Positions 7,365-16,706 are shown, counted from the first letter of the stretch. The stretch: 64,000 nucleotides of DNA from Bacteriovoracales bacterium (GCA_030149295.1 JASBRV010000080.1:1-64000); one strand, 5' to 3'. The notes: generated by a model from the sequence alone, not told the origin. Numbers and translations: made by a program.

Positions 7365-9473
7365 ATGAAAATGTTGGTCCAAAAATCCTTTCTTATTATC
7401 GCTACGCTAACTTTCATTGGCTGTGGCCACAATAGAGTAAGCAATAGAGTAGAAGTCACTCCATTGATTGACGGAACGCGAACTCCTGCTCAAACACAGG
7501 GCAAAGGTTGTTTTGAAATTCTTGGTGGTTTATTCAAAAGTACTAAGGTTAGTCGCCAGTTAAAAGAAGAAATGAAAGGTGTCGCCAATAAGTTTGGTAA
7601 TGATGATGGGTTAGAAAGTTTACGCGTGTTGGTTGATAGGCTTCAAGAAGAGGTAAGCCGCTTAAACGATGAAGCCTTGGAATCATCATGGTTACGCATT
7701 CGTGCCATTCATACCCGCTACAGTGAAAAAGTGGCAGATAATCATTCTAATTTTTCAGAATTAAAGGCTGAATTTCTATTAGAAACAAAAGACTTCATAG
7801 ATACCTTTTCTAAAGTGCGCCAACCAAAAGTGGCCAATCAACATCAAGAGCGACTCGAGATGTATCGCTCTATGATTGATAGACCAGAGAGGCTTCTTAA
7901 TTCTATTGATGAAGAAAGAAGGGGAGTTGAGTTTCGTCGTTATATTGCCTACAAAGATTTTGTGGACGATCTCAGCGTTTCAGATAAAGAGGAGCTTCAA
8001 CGATTTAGCTGGTGGGCGCAAAAAAATATAGAGTTTTCTGATTTTCAAGATCAAAAATTTGAAAGCCTTTTTAAAAGGAAAAGAGAAGAATTTCGAAAGG
8101 CTTACAAAAAGATGAGTAAGTCAGAAAAACAAAACCTGGAATTCTCTGGTAAAGAAAGTTCGCTAAGAAAATATAATGAATTAGCGGATAAAACTTTGAG
8201 TCTTGATTCTAATATAGATACCTTAAGAGAGGATGTTCTCCTTCTTGTAAAAACCTTTAATGATTTAGAGCCTCAGTTTCGCTCAAATGACTTTTTAGAA
8301 TGGCTCTTTAAGAAAGAGCGGATTGGACGTTCTAAATTGAGAGAAGCCTACAATCTCGCCAGTAAAGAGGGGTTTGATCTTAGGTTAGGTGATTTCATCA
8401 AACAGTCTTATAAAGAGTATGCTCCATTTCAAGATTTGGCCCCACCCGTGGTAAAAGAGGAAGCAGAAGGGGTTGTCGAAAAGGTCAAATCCTGGCTACC
8501 CACTTTTAGAGAGAAAGCACCGGAATGTGATAGCCTTGATTGCGTTATGCAAAGGACAACGAAAACGTGGAAAAGGTTCTTTAGTTTAAAATATTATAAG
8601 GACTCTTTATCATGTTTAGCCCATAATCCAGTAGTTATGAAGTCCATGGTTATGGATATGGGAATTGTTTGGGCCACACTTTATTGGCATTATCGAAATA
8701 ATAAGGAAGATTACCAACGATTTCCCTTTGAACTCATGGTCAATGGAGCTGTTTTTGCACCTATTCTGGCAGAAGCAAACTGCCGGGCCTCTTTTAAGGG
8801 TGCGCTTCCTTTTGGGGACCCTCTTCCTAAGAATGAAGTTTTTTCTTCAGCGGGGAAAAGATTTTCTCGTGCCTTTAAAAATTTCAATGGTATTGCTTTT
8901 AAAGGCTTCGTTGCAAGTGTTGGTTTGATGAGCATGACCTATGGTTTTGATCATCTCATGCTGGCACTCGGTCATGAAATTGCTAAACCTATTGCTCTTA
9001 ATAATATGCTTATTCTTCTTCCCATCACCTATCTTTATCATGGTGCCTGGATGGGAATAAAACATATGGCGGTAATTAATCCTATCCGGCATAAAATCAT
9101 CCCTAAAATGGCCAAAATGATAGAGAGGAAAACAGGCTTGAAGGGAAGCTATTGGCCAATCCAAACAGGTCTCGACTTCGGCATTTTTCAAGCTCTAATT
9201 CTTTATAATTCTTGGGATTATATTTTTCTCTATCAAGACAGGCTACTTCCAATGGTTTCGGGTGCCTTTAGCGCAGGCGTCACTTTAGACCATCAAAGAG
9301 AAATCTCTAAAGAAGGTAAGCCCCTTGATACCTTTGAAGGCGTTTCCGAGGCGGGGGTTGCTACCGAAACAGTTCTTTCTGAAGAAGATGGTAAGGTGAA
9401 GCTCGAATCAGTGGACGTTGAGGTTAAAGATGAGGAGCTAGAGTCCTGGGTAGATCAAATGCTTGGCGAGTAA
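7365..9473 (+). CDS. large predicted lipoprotein with C-terminal membrane segments
   Basis: Encodes 702 residues. The N-terminus carries a lipobox-like FIGC. Residues ~50-370 are strongly charged and helical, probably coiled-coil. The region after ~410 contains a CDSLDCVMQRTTK segment and at least three or four hydrophobic stretches (MDMGIVWATLYW, FVASVGLMSMTYGF, NNMLILLPITYLY, FGIFQALILYNSW), then an acidic tail ending WVDQMLGE. A lipid anchor plus late membrane segments is unusual. I recognise no family. The start has AAGG 5 bases upstream. The last 19 bases overlap the convergent DTW-fusion gene. Confidence 0.6.
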   Translation: MKMLVQKSFLIIATLTFIGCGHNRVSNRVEVTPLIDGTRTPAQTQGKGCFEILGGLFKSTKVSRQLKEEMKGVANKFGNDDGLESLRVLVDRLQEEVSRLNDEALESSWLRIRAIHTRYSEKVADNHSNFSELKAEFLLETKDFIDTFSKVRQPKVANQHQERLEMYRSMIDRPERLLNSIDEERRGVEFRRYIAYKDFVDDLSVSDKEELQRFSWWAQKNIEFSDFQDQKFESLFKRKREEFRKAYKKMSKSEKQNLEFSGKESSLRKYNELADKTLSLDSNIDTLREDVLLLVKTFNDLEPQFRSNDFLEWLFKKERIGRSKLREAYNLASKEGFDLRLGDFIKQSYKEYAPFQDLAPPVVKEEAEGVVEKVKSWLPTFREKAPECDSLDCVMQRTTKTWKRFFSLKYYKDSLSCLAHNPVVMKSMVMDMGIVWATLYWHYRNNKEDYQRFPFELMVNGAVFAPILAEANCRASFKGALPFGDPLPKNEVFSSAGKRFSRAFKNFNGIAFKGFVASVGLMSMTYGFDHLMLALGHEIAKPIALNNMLILLPITYLYHGAWMGIKHMAVINPIRHKIIPKMAKMIERKTGLKGSYWPIQTGLDFGIFQALILYNSWDYIFLYQDRLLPMVSGAFSAGVTLDHQREISKEGKPLDTFEGVSEAGVATETVLSEEDGKVKLESVDVEVKDEELESWVDQMLGE

Positions 9474-10489
9474 AGTCTCTGATCCTTATTAAATTTTAAA
9501 AATAAATCAAGGAGCTGCTTTTGCTCCTTTTCTTTTTTTTCAAGCTGAGACCATAAATGGTAAATAGCTTCCAGGGTACTAATATAGTTTTCCCGTGGTT
9601 GATGCCTAATGGTGTATTGAGAGGGGGCAGAATTATTAATCGAAATCCTCGGAAGTTGGGATAGCCAAGGGTTCTCATAAATAATTCTTTTACTCTTTTT
9701 CCAAGTGGCATCAATAAAGAGAAAAGGCCCTTGTGAGTGTTCCAAAGGGACAGTATCGCCAAGAGAAATTTCAGGATGGTCGGGATAAACAAGGGTTCCG
9801 CTTTGGGGCGAGAATTTAATTCCTTCTCTCGTATCGAGGTCCGCAAAAAATAGGTTTAAGAGATGCCATGTGGCGAAGGGATGATCCTTTTCTTTTGGAT
9901 GACGCAAAATTGTAATGGGAGGCGCAGATACCTTAGGATGAGGAAGAAATGAGCATAGGCAGCGCTCCTTTGGAAGAGCGCACAGAGAGCAAATCTTTCG
10001 TGAAAATGGAGAGAAGGCAAGGATTTGCGTCTTTTTCACCTTCTTTAAGTGAGAGGACCAACGTATCCCCCAGATATTTCCATCATCGTGACAATGAAGG
10101 TCCACCTCTCTTTCACAGAGGCCAGATTCTTTTGTGACATCGATGACTTTAAGGAGAAACAGGTTTTTCGAAATCTCCTTTGGTAGCTCTTTGACAATCA
10201 GGATATGACCGGAGTCTCCCTTGGCGGGAATGTTCTCTTTTTTCCACACGAGACAGTCATAAGCATTCAAGTTTTGAACTAAAGTGTTATTTTTCATAAC
10301 TTTAGCGTAGTCGAAATAATCCTCTGCCTTGGGTTGATCATTCAAGTCATTAGGGAAATAGCTTAGCTTTTTTAGAAGAAAAGTAATAAAGCCAGAACAA
10401 TCACATTTTAGAAGACCATCTTCAAAGCCTATCTCACGAGAGAATTCATGATCTTTGATTTGTTTTAAAATAAGCTCTATCTTTTTCAA
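9455..10489 (-). CDS. NlpC/P60-like peptidase domain fused to a DTW (TapT-like) domain
   Basis: Encodes 344 residues. The first ~150 look like an NlpC/P60 cysteine peptidase: CDCSGFITFLL (Cys nucleophile context) and GDSGHILIV (His). From about 165 the protein is a DTW domain, the tRNA uridine aminocarboxypropyltransferase family (TapT/YfiP): CSLCALPKERCLC as zinc cysteines, TILRHPKEKDHP, DATWKKSKRI in place of DTW, and YTIRHQPRENYISTLEA. There is no signal peptide, so it is probably cytosolic. The ATG overlaps the nuclease stop (ATGA). I know no standard protein with this fusion; the role of the peptidase-like half is open. Confidence 0.78.
   Translation of the reverse strand: MKKIELILKQIKDHEFSREIGFEDGLLKCDCSGFITFLLKKLSYFPNDLNDQPKAEDYFDYAKVMKNNTLVQNLNAYDCLVWKKENIPAKGDSGHILIVKELPKEISKNLFLLKVIDVTKESGLCEREVDLHCHDDGNIWGIRWSSHLKKVKKTQILAFSPFSRKICSLCALPKERCLCSFLPHPKVSAPPITILRHPKEKDHPFATWHLLNLFFADLDTREGIKFSPQSGTLVYPDHPEISLGDTVPLEHSQGPFLFIDATWKKSKRIIYENPWLSQLPRISINNSAPSQYTIRHQPRENYISTLEAIYHLWSQLEKKEKEQKQLLDLFLKFNKDQRLYSPSI
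9509..9540 (+). terminator. intrinsic terminator of the 702-residue protein gene
   Basis: AAGGAGC pairs with GCTCCTT over 7 bp with a 7-base loop, followed by TTCTTTTTTTT. It begins 36 bases after the stop codon and lies wholly inside the C-terminal coding part of the convergent NlpC/P60-DTW gene. Confidence 0.75.
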
Positions 10490-13473
10490 AAATTAAATTG
10501 AGCAATAACCGGGTCGTGATCAGCGAGTCTTCCCATGTAATCGGAATTGATATGAATGGATTCAAACCGGGGATTCATTCGCAGAAGTCGTCTATTAGCA
10601 AAAATAAAGTCAATAGCGCCGGAGTTTCCATTAAAGTTGTGAGTATAGCGATCTTCCGGTTCCGTCAGATTGCCATGAAACATGAGGTTGTTCAAAACAC
10701 CGTCACCACCGAGAGCGAGCATAGAGCGTTCGTTATGGTAGGCATTGAAATCTCCTAAAACAATAACATTAGCTTTAGGCTCTCTGCTTTCAATAAGTTG
10801 GACGAAGTTATTTACCCCTACGGCAATATTAGTTCTGTTAATATCAGAGAGGGGAAAAGGAGGTTGTGTAGAGCCCCAGAATGAGGCGTCACCAAGTTTA
10901 GAATTGAAGTGGTTTCCAATCACAAAAACCTTTTCTCCCATGAATTCAAATTGGGCGACAATACTTTTTCGCGTGTTTTTTACGGAAGGATTGTTCGGAA
11001 AAACTCTTCCCGGATTCACTGAAAGGTTTCCTTCAGGGGTGATATTGGTTTCTAAAAGAGCACCAGTACCCAAAGGACCGGATTGATCTTGCCCTTTTGG
11101 AGTAAAGTTAACGCGAGTAGAATTATAGATCATGGCCACACGGATATTTCCACCGGGCTGGCCACCTTCGTTATGATTAAGCGGATTGATATTGACGGGT
11201 TTGTAAACGACATTTTCAAGGTCACAGCGAGTCGCTTTTATGACCTTATCGAGAGTAATACTCGCGTCGTTACCACCTTCAAAGTCCCAGCCATTATTGT
11301 CTTGGATTTCTATTAGTGAAATGATGTCTGGGCATTTTAAGTTGTTGCGAATCGCCTTTCCAAGCATCTCGATTCTATCGTCTTGGTTTCCGGCTAGGTT
11401 TTCAAGATTGTAGGCGACAACAGTAAGGCTTTTATTCTTGCTTTCTAGTTTAGTTTGAGGACGACACTCAAAAGGCATCGGTCCACTAAAAAGGTCTTGA
11501 TCTAAACAGTTGATAATCTCTGAAGGACTACCATCCTCTTCTGTGGCAAATGAGGGACGAATGATGTCACCTAAGGCCAGAGAAGATTTCATATTATTAG
11601 CGTTTATCAAACCACTTTTAATCTCATTCTTTATTAGATCATTGACTTCATCTCTTTGAGCAAAGATCTCTTCACAGGTGACATCTTTAAAATTCTTTTG
11701 GAAAAGAGACATGTAGGTGGGATTGAGATACTCAAGCGAGCGAACGACACAAATCGCTTCAGGTCCATTGTTCACATTTTTATCATAGCGATAAACGGGT
11801 TGTGGAAGAACAAAAGTGTATTCTCCACCACCAAAAAGGTTACTTTCAAAACTGACAATCCCGACAACTTCACCTTTAAAAATATCGCCAATATTGTAAT
11901 GATACTCGGTAGTCAAAAGACCAGAGGGTACCTGGCACTTTTTGGCGCCATCTTGATTTGTGTAGAGGATTCCTCCTTGCTCTTCGCAGGAATCAAGATT
12001 CCTAGGGCGTGAGGGGCTAAGTCTATTAAAGTCCGCCGTAAGGTTCCCCGCGGCCATATGAATGACTTCAGGGTTAAAGTTGCCTGACATGAAGTCTTCG
12101 GTAATACCGCCTCTTTTGGTCATGTCTTTTTTACGTTCAAAACCATCGGGTACAATATAAAGACTAAGGTGGCGTTGAGGATTAAGCCTTACGAGCTCTT
12201 CATTACCACCACGAAAGCCTGAAACACGAGGATTACGAACAGCAACTCGCATTCCTTCTAATGATTCCCAAAAGTCGATACCATCTTGGAGGTTAAGATA
12301 GGGCTTGTAATTGAGGTCACCGACCCAAGTAGAAAGAACACGGTCTGGAATAGGGCGTCCCTGCTTTCCGATAAGAACTGGTGCGGGAAGGGGATGAGTT
12401 TTATTATCGAGCTTCTCTACTTTTGTAATATCTCTTAAAACTGTTTTGGACATATTTTGTTTGTTGTCCAAAGTCATAAGCTCGTAAACAGTACCAGTGA
12501 CAGAAATCCTGTCCCCAACCTTTAAACCAACAGTGTCCTCTTTAAACCACAGGTTAAGAGCATCTGAAGTTTCATCGACTCCATCACCATTAGGGTCTTG
12601 GATGATGACATCGACTCCTCGAGGATACCATTCCACATTATCAATAGCGGTAACGATACCTGTTGTGGTCACCTTATGAGCATAGAGAGGAGAGCGATGA
12701 GCATTCCCTTGAATCTCGTAAGTTTTTTTATCTCCAACATAGTTTAAAGAGTATTTACTGAAAGAGCCTCTCTTTTCAAAAAGGAGAGGTAGTGAAGTCA
12801 TCTTTTGAAGATATTGCCTAAGGATTTTATTAGCGGAGTACATTCTTCCGTCGGGAACAAAAGAGAAGTTGAGTCCATTTCGAAAGCGATAAGAAGGGAA
12901 GGTTTCTCCAGAAAAGAAAAAGTGATGATTGATGGCAACGCGATAATATTCGCTGTCTGCAAACTTTCGACCATTGGCCATTTCATAGCTTTCGGATTGG
13001 ACAACACCAGCGATGGTTTGAATATTATAATAAAGGCCTGACACTTCAATATCCAACTGATGGGTGTCTTGGATTCTAGTTCTGAGAAGCTTCTTTATAT
13101 CACGGCCTCTCATAAGACCAATACGGAATTGATCTTGGTTTCCAACGGTAGGATAAAGTTTGAGGACTTCTTCAATTTCAAAAGCAGAAGGATCTTCGTT
13201 GAGGACCGCAAATCGTTCCGTATTAATGAGGTCCCTAGGATAGAGGGCAATGTCGAGTTTAAGCTCATGAAAGAGTGCATCAGCCATTAGGTTACCAGCA
13301 GGAGTCGAGTGGTCTGTTTCCCTCACTCCTTTAGAGCTGACATTTTTTTGGATTGGTGGTTCCCCACCTAAAAGGTAGGTGCTGTTGTCAAAAACATAAG
13401 ATTTCTCACTACACGAGATAAGGCAAGAAGCTAAGAAGATGAGAATGATACTGAGTTCACTCAAATTTTTCAT
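10486..13473 (-). CDS. surface lipoprotein: 5'-nucleotidase C-terminal domain plus ExeM/NucH-like nuclease
   Basis: Encodes 995 residues with a lipobox (LASC or LISC near 17-21). Residues ~45-270 match the 5'-nucleotidase C-terminal substrate-binding domain (HSTPAGNLMADAL, FRIGLMRGRDIKKLL, SGLYYNIQ, YRVAINHHFFFSGE), but the metallophosphatase domain that should precede it is missing. Around 285-420 there is an OB-fold-like stretch, as in ExeM nucleases. From ~680 to the end is an endonuclease/exonuclease/phosphatase domain with LIEIQD, GNHFNSK, LGDFNAYHNE, AIDFIFAN and the final DHDP. It should cut extracellular DNA or RNA at the cell surface. Its start shares one base with the upstream stop (TAATG). 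Confidence 0.85.
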   Translation of the reverse strand: MKNLSELSIILIFLASCLISCSEKSYVFDNSTYLLGGEPPIQKNVSSKGVRETDHSTPAGNLMADALFHELKLDIALYPRDLINTERFAVLNEDPSAFEIEEVLKLYPTVGNQDQFRIGLMRGRDIKKLLRTRIQDTHQLDIEVSGLYYNIQTIAGVVQSESYEMANGRKFADSEYYRVAINHHFFFSGETFPSYRFRNGLNFSFVPDGRMYSANKILRQYLQKMTSLPLLFEKRGSFSKYSLNYVGDKKTYEIQGNAHRSPLYAHKVTTTGIVTAIDNVEWYPRGVDVIIQDPNGDGVDETSDALNLWFKEDTVGLKVGDRISVTGTVYELMTLDNKQNMSKTVLRDITKVEKLDNKTHPLPAPVLIGKQGRPIPDRVLSTWVGDLNYKPYLNLQDGIDFWESLEGMRVAVRNPRVSGFRGGNEELVRLNPQRHLSLYIVPDGFERKKDMTKRGGITEDFMSGNFNPEVIHMAAGNLTADFNRLSPSRPRNLDSCEEQGGILYTNQDGAKKCQVPSGLLTTEYHYNIGDIFKGEVVGIVSFESNLFGGGEYTFVLPQPVYRYDKNVNNGPEAICVVRSLEYLNPTYMSLFQKNFKDVTCEEIFAQRDEVNDLIKNEIKSGLINANNMKSSLALGDIIRPSFATEEDGSPSEIINCLDQDLFSGPMPFECRPQTKLESKNKSLTVVAYNLENLAGNQDDRIEMLGKAIRNNLKCPDIISLIEIQDNNGWDFEGGNDASITLDKVIKATRCDLENVVYKPVNINPLNHNEGGQPGGNIRVAMIYNSTRVNFTPKGQDQSGPLGTGALLETNITPEGNLSVNPGRVFPNNPSVKNTRKSIVAQFEFMGEKVFVIGNHFNSKLGDASFWGSTQPPFPLSDINRTNIAVGVNNFVQLIESREPKANVIVLGDFNAYHNERSMLALGGDGVLNNLMFHGNLTEPEDRYTHNFNGNSGAIDFIFANRRLLRMNPRFESIHINSDYMGRLADHDPVIAQFNF

Positions 13474-14981
13474 TATTTAAGCTCCGGAATATCTCTTAAA
13501 TCAAGTTGATGAATTTGCCAGGCTGGAGAACTATTTCCTTCAGAAGTATGACTTAAACCAATTCTTATACTTTTTCCCATTAAGGACTTAGGTAAGAGTA
13601 CAAACTCTGTCTTATAGATAGACCAATCGGACCCTGGAGGATTGTTGAGTTCAAAGTTCACAGCGATCCAATTGAGTTGTTCAACTGGAAGAGATGAATT
13701 TTCCTCGGCGACCATAAGTTTTACATGATTCTTTTTTTGAAAAGGCGGATCATAAAAGTTGATGGTGTGTTCAATTCTTATATGGGGAGCACTTTTTCCA
13801 GCTAAGTTAATAGGGGCAGAATACAGAAGTTTTGTCCCTTCTGTGCCTTGACTGCCAGCTGAAACATATTTGGTTCCATTTCTTTCAGTATTTCTAAAGT
13901 CAGCAGGATTTCCTTCGATTGTCACTTGCTCAAGGTCTCCCAATTGGACTCGATTAAAATCGTGCTCCCAAATGGTAGTTCCTAGAATATCTTGGGCATC
14001 GGGATCAAAAGGTTGAGGTCTCTTCTTATAACTAAAGTCAGCAGAGACACCATAGAGTTCGAATCTTTCGATGGCCCAGGAAAGGATATGGTTTCCAATG
14101 TCGGATGCATTTCGATAAACCATCGCCATCGTGATTTTTTTGCCAGCAAATTCCTTTAAAGACACCCTTCCAGAGTCAACAGTATTAAAATTAAGCCCGA
14201 GAGGTAAATCACCCAAGCTCACTCTTTTCCATTGTTTTGGATCTCTAAAATTTACTTTGTCACCATCTTTATAAGTCGTGGAGACGTAAACCCTAAAGGC
14301 TTCATTAAGAATTTGTTCTCTATTAAAGAATGGGCGTGGTCTGAAGTGCTCTTCTAATTGAAACGAATGTCTTAGTTGATAAGCTGGGTTTTTAGTTTTT
14401 GTGAGATCAAAGGTCGGTGTTAATAAGACGGCCTGCTTATCTTCTCCTCTTACATTGATTGCGTATCTTTCTTGTTGCACGGGTCTGATCGACCAAAGGT
14501 TGGGGACATCTGTAGAACCAAAGGGGCTAACATCCTGAGAAAATCTATAAGAAAATAAGGTCCACTGAACGTCTTCAATATTTACACCTTGAATATTGGC
14601 GTAGCGAACCAGTAGAGAGTAAGCATTGTTAAAAAGCACGTCAAAGCGCGGTTTATCTCGTTCTGAGATAAAGACATCGTCATAAAATTTAATACTATCT
14701 TTTAGGCTTATGAGGGCCGAGCGGTCAAAAGGATTTTCATAGAGGCGAATGTTAGCCGCATAAATTCTTTGAATCATGCTTCGTGTGCGTTCAAAATCCC
14801 ATTCGTTAGAATTTCTTAGAAGCCGTCCCGAGTCTAAAAGGAAGTTTACTTTGTTCACTTCGTCTTCAAGTGTTTGGCCTTCGATACTCATGGGCTCTTT
14901 GACATTAACAACTTCATCATCACTACATGAAGTGAAAATGAGAAATGGCAATATAAGCATTAAGATTTTAGTTTTCATCAT
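13473..14981 (-). CDS. lipoprotein with jelly-roll (choice-of-anchor J-like) domains
   Basis: The frame opens at 15011, but the tandem ATGs at 14981/14978 just after the barrel gene's stop give a proper lipoprotein signal (LIFTSCSDD), about 502 residues. The N-terminal ~150 residues are helical. Then two similar beta-rich units follow, each with a PAYQLRHSFQL / APHIRIEHTINF type strand and VYVSTTYKDGDK / VKLMVAEEN loops, typical of choice-of-anchor J or cleaved-adhesin jelly rolls that bind glycans or other polymers. It lies between the barrel and nuclease genes with a 4-base gap and a 1-base overlap, so a partner role at the surface is likely. Confidence 0.72.
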   Translation of the reverse strand: MMKTKILMLILPFLIFTSCSDDEVVNVKEPMSIEGQTLEDEVNKVNFLLDSGRLLRNSNEWDFERTRSMIQRIYAANIRLYENPFDRSALISLKDSIKFYDDVFISERDKPRFDVLFNNAYSLLVRYANIQGVNIEDVQWTLFSYRFSQDVSPFGSTDVPNLWSIRPVQQERYAINVRGEDKQAVLLTPTFDLTKTKNPAYQLRHSFQLEEHFRPRPFFNREQILNEAFRVYVSTTYKDGDKVNFRDPKQWKRVSLGDLPLGLNFNTVDSGRVSLKEFAGKKITMAMVYRNASDIGNHILSWAIERFELYGVSADFSYKKRPQPFDPDAQDILGTTIWEHDFNRVQLGDLEQVTIEGNPADFRNTERNGTKYVSAGSQGTEGTKLLYSAPINLAGKSAPHIRIEHTINFYDPPFQKKNHVKLMVAEENSSLPVEQLNWIAVNFELNNPPGSDWSIYKTEFVLLPKSLMGKSIRIGLSHTSEGNSSPAWQIHQLDLRDIPELK

Positions 14982-14985
14982 TAGC

Positions 14986-16440
14986 CTATGGGGTAAAGGG
15001 TTTCGCTCCATCGAAACTGTAAGTTACAAATATTTTCAAAATCACATCTGACTTTGTAAAGGATGCAAGTTGCCTCTGTGTGATTTGTCCAGAATTACTC
15101 GATTCATAAACAACATCACTTAAGTTCGAGAAAACCGGATTTTTTGCACGCCTATATTCAAGCTCTGGGTTCACTACAAAATTTCCGTAATGCATGAAAC
15201 TCCCTGTGGCTATTTGAGTGAGTCCACCATGAGAAAGTGATTCATCGAAGTTTCTTAGACTTTGGGCACTTTCAGCGTCTCTGTGTAAGAAGTGAGCACC
15301 TTGGTAGCGAAAGGCGGCATAAGGAATAAAGGTGTCTGTGTATTCATAACCGAGGCGAAGGGAGGTTGCGTAATCGGTTTTTCCGACCCAGTCTTGGATA
15401 TTGCTATTAAAATCTGAATAAACTCTATTGAAGGCAGGGAAGGTTGTGACTTCAAACCAAGTCCCACTTCTTGTCACACGCCATGGAGCTTTACCAGCTT
15501 TGGTTGTGACAAATTCACCTTCAAAGATAAAGCCTGTTTTAAACTTAAAAATACCGTAAGCCGAAGCTGCTTGTTCAATGAGGGAGCCTGTTTCTTCAGA
15601 CTCTGTATGGCCAACAGCGCCGATCCAAACTCTGGCCTTTTCGCTACGGTAGTTCATACCAAACTTGTAACCAAAGGTCGTTCTTCTCTCCCAACGGTTA
15701 AGACCATCAACACTATTTTGGATATCAAAGTTTTCGTTGGAGGGATATAGGTATGAGGCAATACCGGCACCTGCGTAAAAGTTAAAACGATCGTCACCAT
15801 AGATCATCTCTAAACCAGGGATTGTTTTTTCAACAATGGTTATACCGTCACCTGGCGTCGGTTGAATGGATGTTGGATTTCCTTCAATGGAATAAATTCT
15901 CGTTACATCCCATGTGTTGAATTCAACACCTACTTCACCGTCGAAGTTAAAGGGATAGAAGGCCAATCTAAGATTGTCAGAAACTTTCCAATTGATACGA
16001 GAAAATTCTGAATCGAGATCAATACCAAGGGTTGTTCCTCCGTTACTTGATTCATTCGTGTTAATCTCAAGGTCAACGGTAAAATCAACTGAGCCGTATT
16101 TATGGCCGGCTAAGAGTTCAAACTGACCCGTTCGGTTATCGAGTCGATTATCTTCTGGAAATGTTTCAAAGCGACCCCTAAAAAAGGTATCATCATTTAA
16201 TTGATAGCGAAGAGAGGCACTCAATTCGACTTGGTCTCCTAGTTCTGTTTTCTTTGCCTTAGAGTAAATAAAGTCTTCATAGTAAAAGGTCTCCATGTAG
16301 AGGCCTTTCTTTTTGACGTTTTTTTTCTCGTCGACTTCAACTCTTTTTAAACCTTGAATCGAGACAGTGTCCGCTGCCCACAAATTTGTGGAAAGAGCTG
16401 AAATACATAGCAACAGAAAAAGGCGGGGAAATAATCGCAT
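14986..16440 (-). CDS. outer-membrane beta-barrel protein heading the nuclease operon
   Basis: Encodes 484 residues with a signal peptide cleaved after LWA. The mature part is almost entirely amphipathic strands with aromatic girdle residues (SLRYQLNDDTFFRGRFETF, LRLAFYPFNFDGEVGVEF, TFGYKFGMNYR, YATSLRLGYEYTD), consistent with a 16-18 strand barrel. I do not recognise the family. It is the first gene of a four-gene operon with overlapping or near-overlapping junctions, so it may be the channel or surface anchor for nucleic-acid fragments or for the two lipoproteins. The 266 bases before it, up to the LysR gene, hold only control sequence. Confidence 0.7.
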   Translation of the reverse strand: MRLFPRLFLLLCISALSTNLWAADTVSIQGLKRVEVDEKKNVKKKGLYMETFYYEDFIYSKAKKTELGDQVELSASLRYQLNDDTFFRGRFETFPEDNRLDNRTGQFELLAGHKYGSVDFTVDLEINTNESSNGGTTLGIDLDSEFSRINWKVSDNLRLAFYPFNFDGEVGVEFNTWDVTRIYSIEGNPTSIQPTPGDGITIVEKTIPGLEMIYGDDRFNFYAGAGIASYLYPSNENFDIQNSVDGLNRWERRTTFGYKFGMNYRSEKARVWIGAVGHTESEETGSLIEQAASAYGIFKFKTGFIFEGEFVTTKAGKAPWRVTRSGTWFEVTTFPAFNRVYSDFNSNIQDWVGKTDYATSLRLGYEYTDTFIPYAAFRYQGAHFLHRDAESAQSLRNFDESLSHGGLTQIATGSFMHYGNFVVNPELEYRRAKNPVFSNLSDVVYESSNSGQITQRQLASFTKSDVILKIFVTYSFDGAKPFTP

Positions 16441-16653
16441 TTAAATACTCACACTTTAAAAAGGTTGGGCCCACATTACCTACTGACGGAATGCACCGCA
16501 ACGAGTTGATGGGCGATTGTAAAAATTGCCTGATTCTAAAGCTCGGGAGATGGAAAAAATAGCCAGAATTATTAGGTTTTTATTAGGAATGGTATTTATC
16601 CCAATCCTCTTAAATAAGCGTTTTTGTGTTTGTATAAGTCTTTTTATTGTATG

Positions 16654-16668
16654 TTAAGAAAAACTTAA
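16654..16668. promoter_or_regulatory. perfect inverted repeat in the barrel/LysR intergenic region
   Basis: TTAAG-AAAAA-CTTAA is a 5-bp dyad with a 5-base centre, 38 bases before the LysR ATG. LysR proteins often bind such dyads near their own promoter. It lies between two divergent transcription units, so it could control either or both. In AT-rich sequence a chance origin is possible. Confidence 0.3.
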
Positions 16669-16706
16669 TATATATTGGCTCCGTGTTTTAAAAAGCTGAG
16701 GTATCT

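Noticed and set aside
8847-9191. 114-codon minus-strand ORF inside the 702-residue lipoprotein gene
   Set aside because: Overlaps the plus-strand gene completely, with no ribosome site and no domain pattern; judged a shadow frame.
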